From Gymnogyps californianus (lineage: Eukaryota > Chordata > Aves > Accipitriformes > Cathartidae): a stretch of DNA of 64,000 nt. Shown here piece by piece: positions 1-12,260 of this stretch. The stretch lies in assembly GCF_018139145.2 (NCBI RefSeq), contig NC_059477.1, forward strand, positions 33,955,502 to 34,019,501. Direction: 5' to 3'. A program made the position numbers and the translations under genes. The number at the start of each line of letters is the position of its first letter. The stretch's first letter is position 1. The notes beneath the pieces are model-generated. The model ran no database searches and was not told the origin of the DNA. It saw only the letters and a program-made list of their open reading frames with translations.

Positions 1-384
1 AACACTCTTAGTTGCTGCCTCTTGAATATAAGGGATATATAATGTAGTAGTGATGCACCACAAAATGCAAAGGAAGTTTCAAGACCTATAGCTGGAACAG
101 GCTTTAATCTCAGCAGAGATTGGGTTTTCAATTAAATAGAAAGTTTGGCTTTTGAATTGTCATTGTAAATTCAATATTTATCTCAGGATTTATTAAAATC
201 GGGTTCCCTACTCCTTTTCTTATCCTTGGTGATACAAAGAACGTGTGTGCACCTACAACCACTGTAAAACAGTGCTGGTGTATAAGAACATGAGAATGAG
301 AATGACTGCACTGGGTCAAACTGTGTAACCAAACTTTCAGCATCTGGTTTTAACTGAGGCGAGGAGTTCCCACAGCTTCCTTGT
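1..384. other. Unique non-coding DNA
   Basis: I see no gene, RNA or recognised repeat here. The only open frames are short and resemble nothing known. The CR1 relic that follows may begin somewhat earlier than 385, because its 3' end is too diverged to place exactly. Confidence 0.5.
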
Positions 385-1120
385 GCATTTTATGAAGAAC
401 CAATTCCTTCTGTTTGTTTTGAAGCTGCTACTTACTGGCTTCCCAAGGTACCTTGGAAAAGACCGTGTGCAACTGTCTTCCATTTATCCTGCCCAGGTCT
501 CCATGAGTTTATAGACCTCCTCAGTCATCGTTCTTTCAGATTAACAATCCTTTATCTAGTCATTCCACAATTCTGATGGTTGTTAATGTCCTCTGAATCT
601 TCTCCAGTTCTAGGATAAGCTTTCTTTAAATGAAAGGAGTGGAAATAAGGGGCCAGAGCTACATAAAATATTTAAGATGTGGGAGCACAGTGGATACACA
701 GAGGCATAATGATGACGCACGTTTCCCGGTCTTTTCCTTACCAAATAACTCTTAGCATTTGATTTGCTTTTTGGCCCCTGAGTGGTGAGCTGATGTTTTC
801 ATAGAGCTGTCTATCGTTCCTTGGCCCCTGATTGGTAATGATCAGTGAGAGTCCACCAGTGATTTTACACAGCCAAGATTATTTTTTCCAAACATTCATC
901 ACTTCACACTTATTTACAATGAATGTAATCCACTGAGGTACATCAGCCAGTCACTCAATATCGTAAGTTCCTTATGCATTTATCACCCTTCTCTTTATTG
1001 ACACAATACGCAAGAATATTTCTCTATTACACTTTCACTATCCACCCCAAAAATGAACTTTCAGCTCTGTGTTCCGTGCAGGTGCTCTTCTCCATGGCTT
1101 ACGTACAAAGGATTTTCTTC
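385..1120 (-). mobile_element. Decayed CR1 LINE fragment, antisense to the + strand
   Basis: The + strand reads as the reverse complement of a CR1 retrotransposon of the kind common in turtles, crocodilians and birds. Landmarks appear in the expected order. 'attttatgaagaa' then 'tgtttgtttt' lie at 387-420, 'gagtttatagacctcc' near 505-520, and 'aagatgtgggagcacag' near 674-690. Near 878-915 comes 'attattttttccaaacattc' followed by 'cacttcacacttatttaca'. The last leads into the segment that in intact copies encodes the distal part of the reverse-transcriptase ORF. Substitutions and small indels throughout leave no open frame. The copy is 5'-truncated, as is usual for CR1, and is an old molecular fossil. 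Boundaries are approximate. Confidence 0.78.
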
Positions 1121-1654
1121 ACTGAGTAATTAATTTCAGTGGAAAAACATCTTATCACAGTAAAAGTGCCTACTGTAATTTTTGAGTTTCTGTTCTGAAT
1201 TTACTTATTTCTTCCCTTTTGCCTACACAGAATAAGTTGGTTCAGTTTGTTTATAAACAGCCCAAATATTGTGGAGACTGTTAGTTGGGTTCTCTAGACA
1301 CTACTGTAATGAAGAAAAGAAAGCAACAACAAAATATATTACCCTTGTGACAAAGCAGTAATTCCTCCTTATAAGTACTTTGCCACTAATATTAGGAAGG
1401 TATTTGTGTAATTTTAGTTGTTGCTAGGGAGAAAAGAGTTTTGATCTTTTCTAGAAAAGAAAAGATTAAGCACTCTGTCTACATTTCATTTTCATTTCAT
1501 CTTCCCCATATATTCTATTTCTTTCTTTGGAAGTCAGCCAGCGACCCAGCTCCATATAACCACCTTCTTCCTTCCAGGCCTCTAAAAGTATTTTGTTTGA
1601 AAAAGATGTTTATAGTGCTTGTTGTACTGGTCATTCTGTGTTCCTTTTTCCACT
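1121..1654. other. Unique AT-rich non-coding DNA
   Basis: No recognisable repeat or gene. An open frame of about 79 codons starting at 1441 is low-complexity and Phe/Leu-rich. It looks like chance translation of T-rich DNA. Confidence 0.5.
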
Positions 1655-1790
1655 CCATTGTCTGTTTAGGTTGTGAGTGATGGGTTATTATTGTGTGTTT
1701 GTACAGAGCCTGGCACAATGCAATCGTACTCTGGTGCAGATGTTTAGGTACTGCACTAAAAGATGTGATTATTCATTGCAGTGAATATTA
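1655..1790 (+). repeat. L2/MIR-tail interspersed repeat fragment
   Basis: The stretch 'tgtttgtacagagcctggca' at about 1698-1717, preceded by 'tttaggttgtgag' and followed by 'caatgcaatcgtactctggt', matches a widespread amniote repeat tail. In better-preserved sauropsid copies that tail reads as a stretch around 'gtttgtacagcgcctagca'. The same tail is shared by L2 LINEs and MIR-type SINEs. This copy is in the sense orientation and strongly diverged. It has no coding capacity. Confidence 0.6.
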
Positions 1791-1811
1791 ATGTGATTTG
1801 CTATAAATGAT

Positions 1812-1853
1812 TCAATTAAAATAATATATATCTCAATTAAAGTAATATATATC
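1812..1853. repeat. 21-bp tandem duplication (two copies)
   Basis: Two adjacent 21-bp units (1812-1832 and 1833-1853) share 'tcaattaaa' and 'taatatatatc' and differ at a single base (A versus G). This is a recent local slippage or duplication event inside AT-rich DNA. Confidence 0.85.
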
Positions 1854-3589
1854 AAATAGAAATGATTTAATTAAACCTCCAAATTGTAAAGGCTTTAAGG
1901 TTTTAATTAAAACCCCAAACCTGAAAAGGCTTACAAGTTTGGAGGGGTTCTGTTTGAGTTCTTGCAGAACAGGATCAAAATTTAGACATAAACTACTAGG
2001 ATTATCCAACTAGTATTCTGGATGTGGTTTTCAGTCATTTGCTCAAGATGGTACAATCCAAAGAGATAAACATGCAAACCTAAGGCCCACAAACTTCTTA
2101 TTGATTTTAAGAAACACAAGCTTGAAAGATTTCTTGCACCATTCTGTTCAGTCCCATGCTGGTAGATCACCATTGTAAGTGTACCTCTTCCTGGACGTCG
2201 TGTGCTCTCTCCAAGGGCAGTCTTGCACATCAGTTATTTAAAAAATAACCCTTGAAATGCCTGATACTCTTAAGTAAAATAATCGCTTTGAAATTTTGAA
2301 CAGCTCATGATGTTCTACGCTGAAAGACAACACAAACTGGTGCACAAAGATGATCTCCCCTGTCAACTCTTAAATTTGTAATATGACATGGTCAAAATCA
2401 CTATACAAATTCTCAACTATTTTCCCTAAGTTGTCACTTGGTAAGACAAAAGAGAAGCAGTTAACTTCCTTTACTTGTATGAGTCGAAAGAAATATTGGT
2501 GATGATCCCATATTTTAAAAGTACTCTGGCTAGTTTGAATATATTCTGCAGACTTGATTTCTGTACATTTCTGTCAATTTAATTTTTTTACAGTTATGTT
2601 TTTAAAAGCATGCCTCATTTATGAATCTGGCATTTATTACTCTGTTCAGCTAAGTTGGACTACATTTTCAGTTTTGAACCTGTGTGATCACTTTAAAAAC
2701 GAATTAAAAAGAAAATAATTAGTTTTTAAAGCATGCATGTTTGGAATTCCCTTTGGCTTTAGACTATTTCTGAAGTCATGTTTCTCACCACAGACATAAA
2801 AAATTATGCATTGCTTTTCAGAAGTACATTCAAGGAATATTATATATGCAGCTTCATTGACTAGTCAATTTGCCATGCGAATTTTGTGAACAAGAAGGAT
2901 AAAAGCCCAGATTCAGAGCACTTAGAAGCCTTAAGAACATGCATGAGGTACAGACACAGATGCCTCAATACTAGATGATACTACACCTGGAAAAAAATTT
3001 AAAGTAACATGCTTAAAGATAAAAAGCAAAGGAAAAATTTAATAAAATATGTCAGTTTTTTAATATATTTAAAATTCTACATCTATAATAACCACAAAAT
3101 ATATAGACAGGAAGAAAGTGAAATAAAAGAAACCCCTGAAGTCATAGATTAAACTTATATTTTTCTGAGTTACTATTTGGATTTATGAGGTTCTTAAGAT
3201 AAGCTTTAGTCTTTCAAGCACAGTTACTACTGGGTTTAAAATCTTTGCTAAATATGTTTGCTTTCACAATTATTTCACTGTTGAACCATTGAAATGCATG
3301 GAAAATAAAGAAAAAGTTCCTAAAACAGTAGGAATGCTAGGAAGACTATTCTAAAATATCCAGTTTGCCCAGACCGCAGGTGAGAAGTGCAGAGAATTCC
3401 CATGCAAGGTCTGACATGTTTCTAATTCACTACTCCATCATCACTGCATCCTGCAGTTTCTCTCGCTTGTTGCTGATGGCAGGCGGTTATGGAAGCCTAG
3501 GAGCTAGCGTTATTGTGTTTTCTCTTCTGGGGATACTTCCATGAGAGAAATCGGCTCCAGTGCATAAAGCCCATAAAAAACCCAGTGCA

Positions 3590-3619
3590 TTAACCTCCTA
3601 AAGGTTAACCTCCTAAAGC
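3590..3619. repeat. 15-bp tandem duplication (two copies)
   Basis: The unit 'ttaacctcctaaagg' at 3590-3604 is followed directly by 'ttaacctcctaaagc' at 3605-3619, with one mismatch in the last base. It looks like a small slippage duplication. Confidence 0.85.
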
Positions 3620-6600
3620 GCTGCTGGGTAAATCTCTGCAGCTTACAAGTGATTCTGTCCAGCTGTATGGAGAATCCATGTTCATCTTTCCCTAAAACAC
3701 TCAAATAAATGCACCATCACATCGGTTTTCATCCTCTGGGATGGAGCCTGTTTTTGAGAGCGATTGAGTGGCTCCTTTCCAGCCCGATTCCTCTGCTTCC
3801 TGATACTGCGTCTCCCAAATAGTTGGACACTTAGGGACTCCTAAATACAGGCAACAAACTGCAAAAGTGGGTCCATGAAAAGAAACTTTATCAGCAGACC
3901 TGCAGAAGGTGTTTTGAGGACAAAAAAATCACGGAGGTAAAGAAAACACAATTTGCAGCTCAGTCCTGGATACACGTTCTGAACTGCTCTTCTCTCTCTG
4001 CAAAATCTCCAGCTACTTCAATTCCAGAAGGTTATTTGGTAAAGACAGAGCAGTCTGGATTTAAAAGGCTGCTGTGTTGCAAAACTCGGACCCAGAATTT
4101 TTGAAATGCCTGAAGTTTCCTAACATTTTTTTCAAAGAGATCTTAAAGATCATTAAACTTAAAAAAACCCACAACATTTTGTGTGTGTGTAGACTAACAT
4201 GACACAGATGTAACTGCTGCTGTTGGAAAAGTCAGCATTTTCCAAAGACACTACACAGTGACCGTAGCTCATTTCTGTGCTAAGTGTATTGGGGTAAAGA
4301 GTGGAACATCACATTTCTCTGGTTTAACTTAGCAGATGCTATTTTTTAGCAATGAGTGAACTATAAATAAGTTTCTCATTGTACAATCATACTGCAGTAT
4401 TCACACAAGTTGGAACGTTTCCTAATTCCTGCCTAATATTAAACAGCAACAATACAGATCAAAGATAATGCATACAAATTTGATATTTACAGTGTCTCCA
4501 TGCCTACAAAGAAGAAGAAAAGTGATATGACTGTGTATAAACAAGAATTATGGCATTTTCAAGGACCAACTACCTAAATAGTCAACATGTGCACAGATAT
4601 AAGTTTAATGGCTGCTTATTAAAAGATGTAGTAAAATATGAGAGTGTACTGGCAGTAAATAGATTAAAGGTCTATTAATCTATCTTCAGAACAAAAATAT
4701 TTCATATGCAGGCACTATTAGATGGCTGGGTCTAGCACATATATCCATGTATCTTTTTTTTAGAACTGCATTTGTTAGGTTTTAATCATGCACCATACTT
4801 ACTTCCATTAAAATAACTGTTTTGTGTAAATGAACAGCAGGAAGTAATAAACACCCAGTCCAAACAGTGTTTTGATACCAAATGTGGGTGACTGATAATT
4901 GAAAAACACATTTACCAGTCTCTGCAAATAAACACCAAAATATGAACTGACAATTGGGAATCAGAGACATTCAATACCTTTAATGCATGTCGGCAGGATG
5001 CCTGATGCCAGAAACCCAAATGAAGTGTTTGCTGGTGCTTAAGACAAATACTGTCTCATCATCAGTGTATCAAGGTAGAGAAATACTCAGAAAGAAGATC
5101 AAAAGAAAGTGGTGGATTGGGGCTATAATCAGAGCACTAAAATCAATGTTGATGAGAATCAAAGTTGGCTACAGTTCAAGTTCATGTTAGGCAGATGTTT
5201 ATCATTTTGCCTTTCTCTCATTGGTGCTAAACAGCACGAGCAAGAAGGAAAACCAGAAGAAATAATCACAGCAAAATTTCAAGAGGGGTCTTCCCTGGGA
5301 GATCAGGTAAAAGACAAACTGTTCACATTGGGGCAAAGGTTCAAATCCTGTGGAAATGGAGCTTGCTGTGAGAAAAACCCACCAGACCAGCTGTGGAAGA
5401 CTGACTACGCTGCTCTTGCCTCTACTAAAGCAGAGGCAAAAACACCTTAAAAATTGCTCTGCTACCTACTAGTGTGGGGATCTACTGCACAAACAGAGGA
5501 GGAATGCAAAGACTTTTATATATCATCCCAAATCACATTCTACTCTGAGCTAGCAAGCCTGTGAAATGATCATCAGATTTGTTCCAATGAGAACAATTTG
5601 CATTAAGTAAACCAGTTCCTTAATGCTGTTGAGGGACTGTTATCTATAAGGGCATTATGGCAGGAATACAACGTTCACATGGAACGAGGATCATTTGGTT
5701 CAGTTTCAGCAATGCCCTGCTAAAAAGTGTTCCCTGAAGATCCCTTAGTGAACTTACCTTGAACACACTTATTGTGACCCAACCTTATGCTTTGAGACTA
5801 CTGTATCTTTTTTATGTTCAGTTTATTGACTACCTAAAGAATTGCTTTCCAGGTGCTAAAATTTCCCTCAACAGTTTCAATTCCATCGAGAACATATTTG
5901 TTTTTATTGACTTTCCATTCTGGTAGTTTTCTCTTCTAGCCTGGAAAACAATCTTCATCATGTCAGCATGTGTGCCTTTGGCCAGAGGTGAACCATACTG
6001 TGTTTGGGGGGGAGACCACAGTCTATGATGGTGCCATCACAAAACTATGATGTAAATGGGGGTAAAGGTACCTGTAGAGACTGGTGAGTTTCAAAAGAAC
6101 CTTGTGCATGAAAAATAAACATATAGAATTAGTGCCCTAGATTTGCTAGACCAATCATTGTGTATTCATGAAAATTTTGTGCTTGGTGAGGTGTTCTCCT
6201 GAGCCCTGGTGCAATGACCAGAAGCTTGAGCAGGATTTGAGGGATAGCCACTGCAGGATAGGGACCTACAGAATAACGCTGCAAAAACCTCTTGCATGCT
6301 TATTCAGTCAAACAAAGGTTTCAAAGCTTTGAGCATGGAGAACTATGGGGAGACACTAGACTTCCCCACGCTGAAGTCTACCAGATTCAGAACTTCATTG
6401 CTGTGTACAGTTGAATGCCCATCTCTGAATGAATCCAAAATGGGATGGAAAAGATGCTGGGATAGAGTGCTAAAACAAACCAACCAAACAAACAAAGAGT
6501 TGTTTGATTGTGAAATGCACAGCTAACTCAAAACAAAGAGTTTGCACTTGACTTACACATGTTTCTGCATTTCGAATGCTCCGAGGACCCTGCCCACCGC

Positions 6601-8799
6601 AGGTACTGCCAGCCAGTTTGTGCTGTTGGGAGGACACTCACTAGCGAGCAGCATGGGCACGTGTTCCTACACAAACATGCTCTTGCTGCTCCTTCTTGTT
6701 CTTTAAATCAAAAATATCTGCAGTCTATCTTTTTCTGAATGGAGGGAAGGAAGAAATAAATATTGTTGCTCTGTATAAGTAGAAAGAGGGACCTTGTCTT
6801 CCTTCCCTTCCTGCCTTTAAATTAGACATAGGTTAGTATACACAAGAAATTATGAGCAAGTTAAAACCTAAATGTCTTAGTTGAATTTTAAAACACCTCT
6901 CTGCCTTCTACCTACTTGAACCTCTGATGTGCTAAACAACTTCCAAAGCCCTCTCCTGACATCTCTGTGTCCTGCAAAGGGCTGGTCCTCTCTCTGACAT
7001 TTCAAGGGCCCCCAGTTATCACTGGTCTCAGGCTGTCACTCAGCCCCGGCAGGATTTGGCCCTAGATCTCTGCCTACTCCTCTGCATTCTCCCATTTTAC
7101 AGGGAAATGAAACTTCATATAGTGCTGTGCTAATACTGTTTTGACCCCTTCACACTACATATACAATTAATTAAAAGTTTGAAGCAGTTTTGACAGATAT
7201 TTTCTTGACTGTATATAATTAAGTTTTAAATTCTTTCATTGCAGTACGTGTTTTCACCAAGGTCTCACAAATCATCCAGTCGTTTCTGGGGTCCTGATTA
7301 GGATCTTTCATGGGAGTGGACTAAAATGCAGGGAGGAAGGAAAATGGTACACATTTTTTGCCAACATATTAAAAAGTACTTTCTTTATCCCTTTTTTTCA
7401 TTTCTAAAAGTACATTTAAATCCTATGATTCTCACTGGAGAAAAACAAATATGAAAAACCTATCTTCAGATTTAGTGTGAACGAAACTAAAAGTTTACTG
7501 TATTTGAACTAAAACCAGGAAATCCATTAGTATTAGTGGTACCAGCTGTTCTTTGTATTAGTCCAGACTCTGTAAGGGGACACTGGAAGTCCTGCACTAC
7601 AAGGTCAACACAGAATAGATAACTTTTATTTTAAGTGAAAGAAACAAAGAATAAAAAGATGTCTCAGAGAAACAAAGTGCTGTGCTTGTAACTCTTTCTG
7701 TAAGAGCAGCCATTTTTAATGGATTTGAAGAACTCATGGAACAGGACTGCCCCTCTCTTTTTGGGAATTACGCTGGCTCCATGTCTCAGTTGACTTCCTT
7801 CTACGCTGCAAGGACATTCCAGATATCCTGTTTTTCATCTCAGGGTTATAATAAAACTCATTTAAAAAAGACCAAAATCTCAAATTCCTGGTTCATTCTG
7901 GCTAAAGTTATGTTAATGGTCAGAGTTGGTGGAAATCTGAGTAATGTAGGGAAAAAAGAAAGAAAATAAAACTTGCAATTTTCCAAATGTTACCATTCTT
8001 TTACACACAGTGGTCTCTTTGCCCTACATGCTCTTTCAGCCTGTTTCTTCTATCCTGGGGGAAAAAAAAAAATTATCCTGTTATAGGGTAATTACCCAAC
8101 AAAAAGAAGGACCAACTTGGAGAGAAGCCAGCAATCCCACCTTCCATGATGAGGGCAATGCACAGAAAAAGCTGGTAGTTAAAAACCTGTGCCTGTTCCA
8201 GTGACAATTTCAGTGACTTTCAAATCCAGTATCAGATGTGAAACTCATCTTTTCAGAGTTTGTATTCGGTGTCCTACTTCATCAGGTATAAATAGTGGCT
8301 TTGGATTTTGAGTCCTGCAGAACTGGGGGTTGGATTAGTGTACTAATTCAACCTTGGCTCTTCTAATTTGTTTTCTTCTCTACTGATACGTTGAAGAAAC
8401 CGAGCTGATACATTGCAAGAAAGATTAAAGACACTTCACTTCCCATTTGCTTTAAATGTCTGCTGGTAAATAGTGCTGATAAGTAGAGATACAGCCTAAA
8501 GCAACATTCAGATGACTAAAGGGTTGCGTTATCTCCAGAAGCTCCCACTGTGGTGTCTTAATTTACATTTTGCAGCAATAGTTTCCAATGCTACACAGTA
8601 ATAAATGTGCAGGAGTAAAATTCACAGAAGGGAAGGAAATATTGGCATCCAACTTTACAACTTGGACAGCACAGTGATAAATAATATCTTCTATTTTCTG
8701 CAAATTGAATATTACACAGATTCCCCCGCAGTCCCTCCTCATAAATAAATAGTTGAAATAAACACCCTTGGAGTTACTTCGTACCAAAAATGTATGAAG

Positions 8800-8990
8800 A
8801 TTCAGGGCATGTCTACATGTGCTTGACATATTTCACATGTGTAATTTATGCAGCTCCCACAGTCCTGGGGCAGAACACATGTGTTTCACACATGGACTGT
8901 GCAGTCCATATTAGCTACGGTCCACCTAGGTATACGAAGTGGGCAGGCTGCAGATGCAGGGTTATTTGCTGAGCCTTTAAGCACGGTAGC
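8800..8990 (+). mobile_element. Possible end of a decayed DNA transposon or MITE
   Basis: The phrase 'cagggcatgtctacatgtgc' at about 8803-8822 resembles the 'cagggcatgtctacac...' terminus of abundant non-autonomous DNA elements in turtles and crocodilians. The following sequence has the broken palindromic texture typical of such elements, for example 'atggact' pairing with 'agtccat' near 8892-8909. I could not find a matching inverted terminus within the next kilobase, so the far end and the assignment are uncertain. Confidence 0.3.
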
Positions 8991-9294
8991 AGTGAGAAAT
9001 CCTACAGGAAACTTTATTGCTGCTACTCAGGACTGTGGACAAAACTCTGCAGAGACTTCAAAAGGGAGTATCTGGATGTAGCTCTACCTTGCATCTGTGT
9101 GTGTGTCTGTGTATTTCAGATACTCTATTAGTGTCACTTCCCCAGGAGTTCTTTTCTGGCAATATGCTCACTTTTCAGACCATAATTGATTAATTGGTGG
9201 GCAAATGTCAGAGGTCATCTGAACAGAAAGAGGAGGAAGAGCCTGCCCTGTGGATCCCAGTGTGCAAACAGGTTTTGCTCTGGGAAAGAACAAC

Positions 9295-9640
9295 AACATT
9301 GTTTTATCATAGGACAGAAGGGACACCAAGAGGTTTTCTGAACCTTTCTCCACCCCAAGGCAAGATCAGTGACCCTTTTGCAATTCTTGATGATGTTTGT
9401 CTAGCCTGGTTTTAGAGACCTCCCACAAGGGAAAATCCAGTCTTCATGTGCCTCATTATCCTTAGCGTTCCAAAGCTTTTGCTGACACCTAACTATATAA
9501 CTAAAATATAAGTCCATTAGTTCTTGTCTTGTCCATGATGGACATGGAGAACAGATTATTCTCAACAGAAACTTGAAGACTGTACTCCTGTTCACTTGTT
9601 CAGTCCTCCCTTCAGGCTAAACCACCTCAGCCCTTTCCAG
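9295..9640 (-). mobile_element. CR1 LINE 3' end, antisense to the + strand
   Basis: The + strand carries the familiar reverse-complement CR1 tail. The order is 'catagg', 'agaagggacacc' near 9316, 'caccccaaggcaagatcag' near 9351-9369 and 'tttgtctagcctggtttt' near 9395. Next come 'gagacctcccacaaggg' near 9415 and 'attagttcttgtcttgtcc' near 9516-9534. The fragment ends with 'cttcaggctaaaccacctca' near 9610-9629. The order matches sauropsid CR1 copies. Indels remove any coding frame. It is a 5'-truncated insertion, old but the best preserved of the minus-strand copies in the window. Confidence 0.8.
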
Positions 9641-12074
9641 ACTATGCTTTTTTGGGCCTCATTAGGAGTTATGTGAATACCACTTTTATTTTACTTTCTT
9701 ATGAGAATATCACAGGAGTCATGGTAAAAACTCTCACTAGAATTAAAATATATTACAATAACAACCTCTTCCCTATCCACAAAGGCTGTTGCCCCATCAC
9801 AGAAATAAGTTGGCTTGGGCTGGCGTACTTGTGATACGTCATACGACATATGCTGTATGCTATATAGGATCCTGTTCATGTCTTTGCTATATTCCAAGTG
9901 CTTACTTGGAAAATATGCTTGAAACAGGATTCTGTTTGACTTTTTGTTCTAGCATTATTCCAGGAATTCATATTAATTTGGCTGGTCTATAATGCCCCAG
10001 CCCCTTCTTTTTGGGGAAGGGACTGTCAGCAGGTAAGAAGCTGTTTTGTTACATATTTTGCTTATAGTAAGACATTTGCACTGTGGTTTCCATGATGTTC
10101 TCGCAGGGAAGCTAAGGAACTGTACTGGCAAGAACAGCACACTTGCTCCCGCATCACTGCTGGCAGCCACCTCGTGCAGATCTAACCTGGTACACACCTT
10201 CTCCCTGTGGGGATCCACCAAATCAGGACATGATTTTTTTCTACAGTCCTTTTCTCCTTCTCATAAGACATGGAATTTGGATTTTGGGTGGCTGAGCAGG
10301 AAAAAAAATTAAGCAAAGTTATTATTTTACCTGCCTTTGCCAAAGCTGAAATCCCTGTCTTCCTTTCCTACTCTACATATTTATACTGATGGGTATTTTC
10401 ACCTCTGAACCTGCTAGCCCACTGTTAAAATCCTGTTATGCCACCAGGGCTAAAAGCACAAGTATTTGGCTAATGTAGCCATGAATATGCTGGTACAAAT
10501 TCAAAGATGCAGCAGTGATTACTGGGTTTTTGAGCAAGATAAACAAACTTGCAGTTCTAGGAATGCTCCTCTTGTACTTAATGTATGTGCCTTAAAGACT
10601 ATTCCTGCTTTAAGATTTTCTGAGGTGTAACTGTCATCTCTGTAAGGCAAATATATTCTTACTTGGGGTACAGCTAATAAAGTATTGCTTGGGAAGTTTG
10701 AAAAATCAGTTTGGACTCCTTTTTGGCATCTGGAGACATAGTTATGAATGTCTTCAGGTTTTTGTATAAGAGACATTTCCATAAGATGTAGGGGGAAACC
10801 ACCAGAACACAGCTCTCCAGAGAGAAGACAAGAAACATGAAACTACCAGAAGAGCAAAATTCTTCTCAATTAACAGGTGCTAAATGAGGAATAAATTTTA
10901 AAGAAGTGAAATAAAGTATATTTCTTTGGTAATATTCAGAATCCAAGCACCATCATGATGTTTCATCATCTATTTGTGGCTTTTATAAAGCACTTGAAAA
11001 ATCTTTCCAGCCTCAGTTCCAAAATAAGCTTTTTGTAATGTCTTATGATGATAATCCACCTAAGGATGTAAATTATTAGGGAGAACAGGAGAGAATTGTA
11101 ACTGATTTCAGACTCAAATATGTTTGACAGACTTATTTATAAGGTCTGTCATTTCTATGCACTTCTCCAACTTTCTGCTAAGCTTACCTAATAATAAAAT
11201 AATCTGTGATTTAAATGTCATGGCATCCTCCTCCAAAGCAAGTATGTCCTTTAATAAGATGGGTGAGCAGATTAAATACTTCACCTGAAGGCAAGTAAAG
11301 ATACAAACTTGTGAATAGATTCAAGGAATGAAAGCTCTCTAGTGAAAATATTAAGCACTAGACAACACCATCTAACAGCTTCAGTAAGATATGCCAATAG
11401 GAATGTTTCTTCAGGCAAAATTTCCATTTTTGTTCCATAATCACCTATCAATAACCTTGGTTAGTCCTGGGGTATTTTGTGTACTTGTTTTTTTGTCTTA
11501 TGAATTGCAACAGTTGTTCTGGCAAATTGACCTATGTGATTTACTTGACACAACCGGCCTGCAATGTAGTAGCAGTCTGATGAACTTCACAAACGTCTAT
11601 GGAGACCTTTGATTTCTTAACAATCTTGATTTTGGAGGAAAAAGGTCATTCCTGTCAGTGAAGTTGGAACAAGTTACAAGCATGGGGTTTTGCTTTAAAG
11701 AGTTATGAGCAACATTAAAAAGTCCCTAACATTACCAACTATTCAAGACTCAATATGGGGAGAAATTATCTTTGGATGGTTTATATCACAGTTGCCACTA
11801 CACTGAGGTTAAGTATATTCAGTAACAAGAGTCCAGCTGCTACTTTTCTATATTTGTTTCTTTAATTAAATGGATATTTAAAATATAAATTTTAAATATA
11901 TAAAATACACATTTTAAAAAATAAAAATAAAAATGGAAAAAAAATTATATCAACTGAAAATTTGCCTGTGTAACCAGTAAAACATTTTGTGTATAGCTTA
12001 ATTCACTCAGACCACTTAGAAAATCCTACCTTGCAGGTATTGCAGCATTCCCCAAAACATAAAGACTCCTTATC
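9641..12074. other. Unique non-coding DNA with an AT-rich patch
   Basis: No gene or RNA is recognised. A nearly pure A/T patch at 11855-11955 is listed separately. Open frames of 60-88 codons (for example around 10046-10312 on + and 10519-10782 on -) show no known domain and no codon bias that I can detect. Confidence 0.5.
11855..11955. repeat. AT-rich low-complexity tract with short palindrome
   Basis: About 100 bp almost entirely of A and T. It includes a 9-bp inverted repeat, 'atttaaaat' (11876-11884) and 'attttaaat' (11889-11897), separated by 4 bases. Such tracts unwind easily and resemble scaffold or matrix attachment DNA, but sequence alone cannot show that function. Confidence 0.6.
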
Positions 12075-12260
12075 TTGGCCCAGAAACTTTAAGGTCAGAA
12101 GGGATTTTACTAATAATTTCCTCTGGTTTTGAGAGAAATACCAAATAAGGACTCCTATTCCCTCATTTGACTTCATACCTGCTTTTTACCAATCGTGTAT
12201 TTTTTTAGAAAGATACTCAGTTTGGATCTCAAGAGGGATAAACTGACAAGTGGACTTAAT
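12075..12260 (-). mobile_element. CR1 LINE 3'-end fragment, antisense to the + strand
   Basis: 'ctttaaggtcagaagggatt' at about 12087-12106 is the diverged form of the CR1 3'-terminal motif usually read as 'aaggtcagaagggacc'. Further along, 'agaaagatactcagtttgg' near 12209 matches the next conserved block. The following 'atctcaagagggataaactg' near 12227-12246 continues it. The copy is short, highly diverged and non-coding. Confidence 0.6.

Larger units (their letters stand above)
1791..8799. other. Long unique non-coding stretch
   Basis: About 7 kb without a gene I can support. It contains a 21-bp tandem duplication (1812-1853), a 15-bp tandem duplication (3590-3619) and a G7 run near 6007. 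It is otherwise AT-rich unique DNA. The open frames of 60-113 codons on either strand have no recognisable domain and overlap one another in different frames. The stretch from about 3360 to 3900 is slightly GC-richer but still unassigned. Confidence 0.55.

Noticed and set aside
5338..5348. 'ggttcaaatcc' resembling a tRNA T-arm (box B)
   Set aside because: No box A, acceptor pairing or cloverleaf can be placed in the surrounding 80 bases.
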